64,000 nt of DNA. It comes from Burkholderiales bacterium. Lineage in GTDB: Bacteria; Pseudomonadota; Gammaproteobacteria; Burkholderiales; SG8-41. The position numbers and the translations under genes were made by a program. Of the stretch, positions 61,231-64,000 are shown in pieces. The stretch covers positions 1-64,000 of the forward strand of contig DATAJS010000013.1 of the NCBI GenBank assembly GCA_036262035.1. The letters are read 5' to 3'. Each line of letters starts with the position of its first letter. Position 1 is the stretch's first letter. The notes under the pieces were generated by a model. The model was not told the DNA's origin and made no database searches. It saw only the letters and a program-made list of their open reading frames with translations.

Positions 61231-61332
61231 CATGAACCGGTGACGTGAAACGGTGACATGCATCGGTGATGTACGGTTGCGTCACCGTCTTTCGTCACCG
61301 CTTCTTGTCACCGCCTTTCGTCACCGTAATTC
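61227..61332. repeat. Iterated GTGAC/GTCAC array, period 13, stop-to-stop inverted arms
   Basis: The left arm has GTGACATGAACCG, GTGACGTGAAACG, GTGACATGCATCG and GTGATG (61227-61270). The right arm has GTCACCGTCTTTC, GTCACCGCTTCTT, GTCACCGCCTTTC and GTCACCGTAATTC (61281-61332). The first unit contains the stop codon of the amidohydrolase and the array ends next to the stop of tctA. It occupies the whole convergent gap. Confidence 0.88.
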
Positions 61333-61333
61333 A

Positions 61334-62851
61334 TCACGTCTCCTCGAGCCCCACGCTCGCCCGCCAGTCCTTCTTCCTGCTGAAGAACGGCTTGAACGCG
61401 AACAGCAGGAGCACCGCGCCGAGACCCAGCATCGTCAGCGCGATCGGGCGATGGATGAAGATGCCGTAATCGCCCGCGCTCATCGCGAGCGACTGGCGCA
61501 ATGAAAGCTCCAGCATCGGCGCGAGCACGAGCCCGAGCGCCACGGGCGCGAGATCGTAGTCGAACTTCCTCAGCAGGTAACCGATGCCGCCCATGATCAG
61601 CATGATCCACACGTCGATCACGCTGTTCGACACCGAGTAGCAGCCGAGGATGCAGAAGCAGAGGATGCTCGGGTAGAGGTACGCGTAGGGAATCCGCAGC
61701 AGGTTTACGAACACCCCGACCAGCGGCAGGTTGAGGACGAGCAGCACGGTGTTGCCGACGTACATGCTCGCGACGAATCCCCAGAAGAGCTCGGGCTGGT
61801 CCTGGATGAGCTGCGGTCCCGGCGCGATGCCGTGCACCATCACCGCCGCGATCATCACCGCGGTGACCGGCCCCGTGGGGATGCCCAGCGCCATCATCGG
61901 CACGAACGCGCCGGTCGCGGCGGAGTTGTTCGCCGACTCCGGCCCCGCGACGCCTTCGATCGCGCCTTTGCCGAAGCGCTCGGGGTGCTTGGAGAGCCGC
62001 CGCTCCAGCCCGTACGAGACGAACGACGAGATCACGTGCGCCGAGCCCGGGATGATCCCGATCAGAAAGCCGAGCACGCTGCCGCGCGCGATGGGCTTCA
62101 CCGAAGCGCGCAGCTCCTCGCGCGAAGGCATGAGCTCGCGCAGCCTGGGGGTCTTCACTTTCGGGCCTTCGCCCTGCGCCGCGGAGAGCAGGATCTCCGA
62201 GATGCCGAACAGGCCGACCGCGACCGGCACGATCCCCAGGCCGTCCCCCAGCTCGACCAGGCCGAACTCGAAGCGGGTGTAGCCGCTCATCGCGTCGATG
62301 CCGATCATGCCGCAGAGCAGCCCGACGGCGGCCATCGCGAGGGTCTTGAGCATCGACCCGCCGCTCATGTACGCGAGCACGAAGAAGCCGAGCAGCAGGA
62401 GCGCGGTGTATTCGGGCGGCCCGAAGCGCAGCGCGAACGACGCGAGCGTCGGCGCGAGCAGCATGAGGCCGATCACCCCCAGTGTGCCGGCGACGAACGA
62501 GCCGATCGCCGAGATCGCGAGCGCCGCGCCCGCGCGGCCGTTCTGGGTCATGGCGTAGCCGTCGATGCACGTCATCACCGACGCCGCCTCGCCGGGGATG
62601 CGCATCAGGATCGACGTCGTCGAGCCGCCGTACATCGCGCCGTAATACACGCCGCCGAGCAGCACCATCGCGATGATCGGGTTCAGGCCGAAGGTCGCGG
62701 GCAGCAAGAGGCTGATCCCGGCGAGCGGGCCGAGCCCGGGCATCATCCCGACGAGCGTGCCGATGATGCAGCCGGCGAAGGCATAGCCGAGGATCTGCCA
62801 CTGCAGCGCCACGCTGAAGCCGAGCAGGAGGTTGTTGAACGTCTCGGCCAT
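61334..62851 (-). CDS. tctA: Tripartite tricarboxylate transporter, large membrane subunit TctA
   Basis: The 505-residue protein has about 11-12 membrane segments and the TctA pattern: GYAFAGCIIGTLVGMMPGLG, STTSILMRIPGEAASVMTCI, and GPESANNSAATGAFVPMMAL. TctA forms the transport channel with TctB and receives substrate from the periplasmic TctC receptor, driven by proton or sodium gradients. It is 6 bp after tctB. Length is normal for the family. Confidence 0.95.
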   Translation of the reverse strand: MAETFNNLLLGFSVALQWQILGYAFAGCIIGTLVGMMPGLGPLAGISLLLPATFGLNPIIAMVLLGGVYYGAMYGGSTTSILMRIPGEAASVMTCIDGYAMTQNGRAGAALAISAIGSFVAGTLGVIGLMLLAPTLASFALRFGPPEYTALLLLGFFVLAYMSGGSMLKTLAMAAVGLLCGMIGIDAMSGYTRFEFGLVELGDGLGIVPVAVGLFGISEILLSAAQGEGPKVKTPRLRELMPSREELRASVKPIARGSVLGFLIGIIPGSAHVISSFVSYGLERRLSKHPERFGKGAIEGVAGPESANNSAATGAFVPMMALGIPTGPVTAVMIAAVMVHGIAPGPQLIQDQPELFWGFVASMYVGNTVLLVLNLPLVGVFVNLLRIPYAYLYPSILCFCILGCYSVSNSVIDVWIMLIMGGIGYLLRKFDYDLAPVALGLVLAPMLELSLRQSLAMSAGDYGIFIHRPIALTMLGLGAVLLLFAFKPFFSRKKDWRASVGLEET

Positions 62852-62857
62852 GATCGG

Positions 62858-63310
62858 CTACCAGCCTCCCGGCCCGAGCGGCAGCGGCACGTGCAGCAGC
62901 GTCCCGATGAAGTAGTACGAGAGCAGCGAGAAGCCCACCGCGACCGCGGCGACCGCGAGCGGCCTGCGCCGCTCCATCACGCCGAGAAAGAACACCATCA
63001 GCGCCACGACCGTGATGCGATAGCCGATGTGCTCGAGCGCGTAGGTGGCGACCCCGCACGCGAGCAGGATCATCGCGGCGCGCTTCGCCTCGGGCCACTG
63101 GATGTCCGCGAGCGGCCGCGACGAAAAACCCTTGAGCGCGATCAGGAGACCGGTGACCCCGAGGAACACCGCGATGATCAGCGGCGTGTATCCGGGACCG
63201 GGCTCCGACAGCGAGCCCAGCGGATACGCGCGGTTTTCCCAGCCGACGAAGACCGCGATCGCGGTCAGGACGAGGCCCGAGACCTGGTCGCTCGACAGGC
63301 GCGACCTCAT
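62858..63310 (-). CDS. tctB: Tripartite tricarboxylate transporter, small membrane subunit TctB
   Basis: The 150-residue protein has four membrane segments (VSGLVLTAIAVFVGWENRAY; PLIIAVFLGVTGLLIALKGF; AAMILLACGVATYALEHIGY; PLAVAAVAVGFSLLSYYFIG). Small size, position between tctC and tctA and a GPGYTPL motif after the first segment fit TctB. The start at ATG 63310 lies 1 bp from the tctC stop; longer starts add an arginine-rich stretch overlapping tctC. Confidence 0.9.
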   Translation of the reverse strand: MRSRLSSDQVSGLVLTAIAVFVGWENRAYPLGSLSEPGPGYTPLIIAVFLGVTGLLIALKGFSSRPLADIQWPEAKRAAMILLACGVATYALEHIGYRITVVALMVFFLGVMERRRPLAVAAVAVGFSLLSYYFIGTLLHVPLPLGPGGW

Positions 63311-63311
63311 C

Positions 63312-64000
63312 TCACTTCTTGTCTTCGACCTTGCCGACGACCTTGACCACCTGCGCGAGCCGCTGCGCATCGGTCATCCAGAACTTCTGAAAGTCCGGCG
63401 CGTCGAGGTAGTGCACGGGCGAGTTCACTTTGGCCATCATGTTCTTGAACTCGGGGTCCTCGACCGCCTTGCGCGCGGCGTCGCGCAGCACCTTCATCAC
63501 CGGCTCGGGCGTGCCTTTCGGCGCGAACAGCCCCGCCCAGATCAGGTACTCGATGTCGTAGCCGCTCTCCTTGAACGTCGGCACGTCCGGGAAGTTCTCG
63601 TGGCGCTTCGGCCCCCAGCTCGCGAGCGGACGCAGCTTGCCCGCCTTGACGTGAGGCGTGATCGCCGCCGGCCCGCCGGCGGTCATGTCGACGTGGCCGC
63701 CGAGGAGCGCGGTGATCGCCGGACCGCCGCCGGTCGTCGGCACGTGGCGCATCTTGAGCTTGGCCGCGTGCAGGAACATCTCCATCGGCATGTGCAGCGC
63801 GCCGTAGATGCCCGACGACGAGTACGAGAGCTGGCCCGGCTTGGAGCGTGCGAGCGCGACGAGCTCCTTGAGCGTCTTGGTCGGCACCGAGGTGTGCACG
63901 GTGAGGATGGTCGGATCGGCGCTGATCAGCGCGATCGGCGCGAACTGGTCGAGGGAGTACGCGGGCTTGCGGTCGAAGAGCACGTCGGCGGCGGGGATCA
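63312..64000 (-). CDS. tctC: Tripartite tricarboxylate transporter receptor TctC, 5' end beyond window
   Basis: The visible 229 codons or so carry TctC motifs: FAPIALISADPTILTVHTSV, LKELVALARSKPGQLSYSSS, MRHVPTTGGGPAITALLGGH, FPDVPTFKESGYDIEYLIWA and GTPEPVMKVLRDAARKAVED. The N-terminal third with signal peptide lies beyond the right edge. The gene is upstream of tctB by 1 bp, so tctCBA is an operon. Ligand unknown, probably a tricarboxylate or aromatic carboxylate. Confidence 0.93.
   Translation of the reverse strand, partial: IPAADVLFDRKPAYSLDQFAPIALISADPTILTVHTSVPTKTLKELVALARSKPGQLSYSSSGIYGALHMPMEMFLHAAKLKMRHVPTTGGGPAITALLGGHVDMTAGGPAAITPHVKAGKLRPLASWGPKRHENFPDVPTFKESGYDIEYLIWAGLFAPKGTPEPVMKVLRDAARKAVEDPEFKNMMAKVNSPVHYLDAPDFQKFWMTDAQRLAQVVKVVGKVEDKK

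Noticed and set aside
61227-61332. CRISPR array
   Set aside because: Units are 13-15 bp with no unique spacers, arms are inverted, and no cas gene is present.

Overview
The window looks like chromosomal DNA of a high-GC betaproteobacterium, probably Burkholderiales. The main pointers are four Bug-type/TctC solute receptors plus a tctCBA transporter, a LysR regulator, an archaic Csu-like fimbrial operon, many small palindromic repeats of the type ATGGATTCCCGC...GGGAATGAC, and overall gene style. No rRNA, tRNA, phage or transposase gene was seen. This is inference from gene content; no marker gene fixes the taxon.

Regions. (1) 1-9.5 kb: a giant minus-strand RTX protein (at least 2838 aa, running off the left edge) with an N-terminal alpha/beta-hydrolase (GYSLGGH), translationally coupled to an upstream secreted protein of unknown function. 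(2) 10-18 kb: small hypotheticals, an orphan FliA-type sigma factor, surE, a diacylglycerol-kinase-like lipid kinase, an HD-domain alarmone-hydrolase-like protein, a TylF-like methyltransferase, a Bug receptor, an alpha/beta hydrolase and an LLM flavin oxidoreductase. (3) 18-27 kb: more predicted type I secretion substrates: a beta-helix/RTX/VCBS protein, a serralysin-like M10 protease with 13 VCBS-like repeats, and a decayed RTX pseudogene. No type I secretion machinery is in the window. (4) 27-33.4 kb: DUF599 and FIST proteins, a GST, a TerC-universal stress protein fusion preceded by a yybP-ykoY manganese riboswitch, a second riboswitch of the same class pointing the other way toward a LysR regulator, and an enoyl-CoA hydratase-like protein. 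(5) 33.5-38.3 kb: an archaic chaperone-usher fimbrial operon with a convergent hybrid MshEN-like/membrane/periplasmic protein. (6) 38.5-48.4 kb: htpG, Bug receptors, a PH-domain protein, an ECF sigma/anti-sigma pair and small exported proteins.

(7) 48.4-60.3 kb is the most unusual part. Eight paralogous SAM-methyltransferase-fold proteins of about 280-305 aa, all with an apparent export signal, an intact DLGSGDG SAM loop and a conserved C-terminal domain, are encoded on the minus strand. Six of them form one tightly coupled run ending in an APC-family amino acid permease. A predicted lipoprotein methyltransferase of another family (COG4798-like) overlaps the seventh. A membrane-bound spermidine-synthase-like protein starts only 23 bp from the first gene of the run, on the opposite strand. 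This suggests an envelope-located methyl- or aminopropyl-transfer system; no such function is established here.

(8) 60.3-64 kb: a PDC-hydrolase-like amidohydrolase convergent with tctC-tctB-tctA. Noncoding gaps in regions 7 and 8 carry iterated GTCAC arrays of 13- or 15-bp period with inverted arms.
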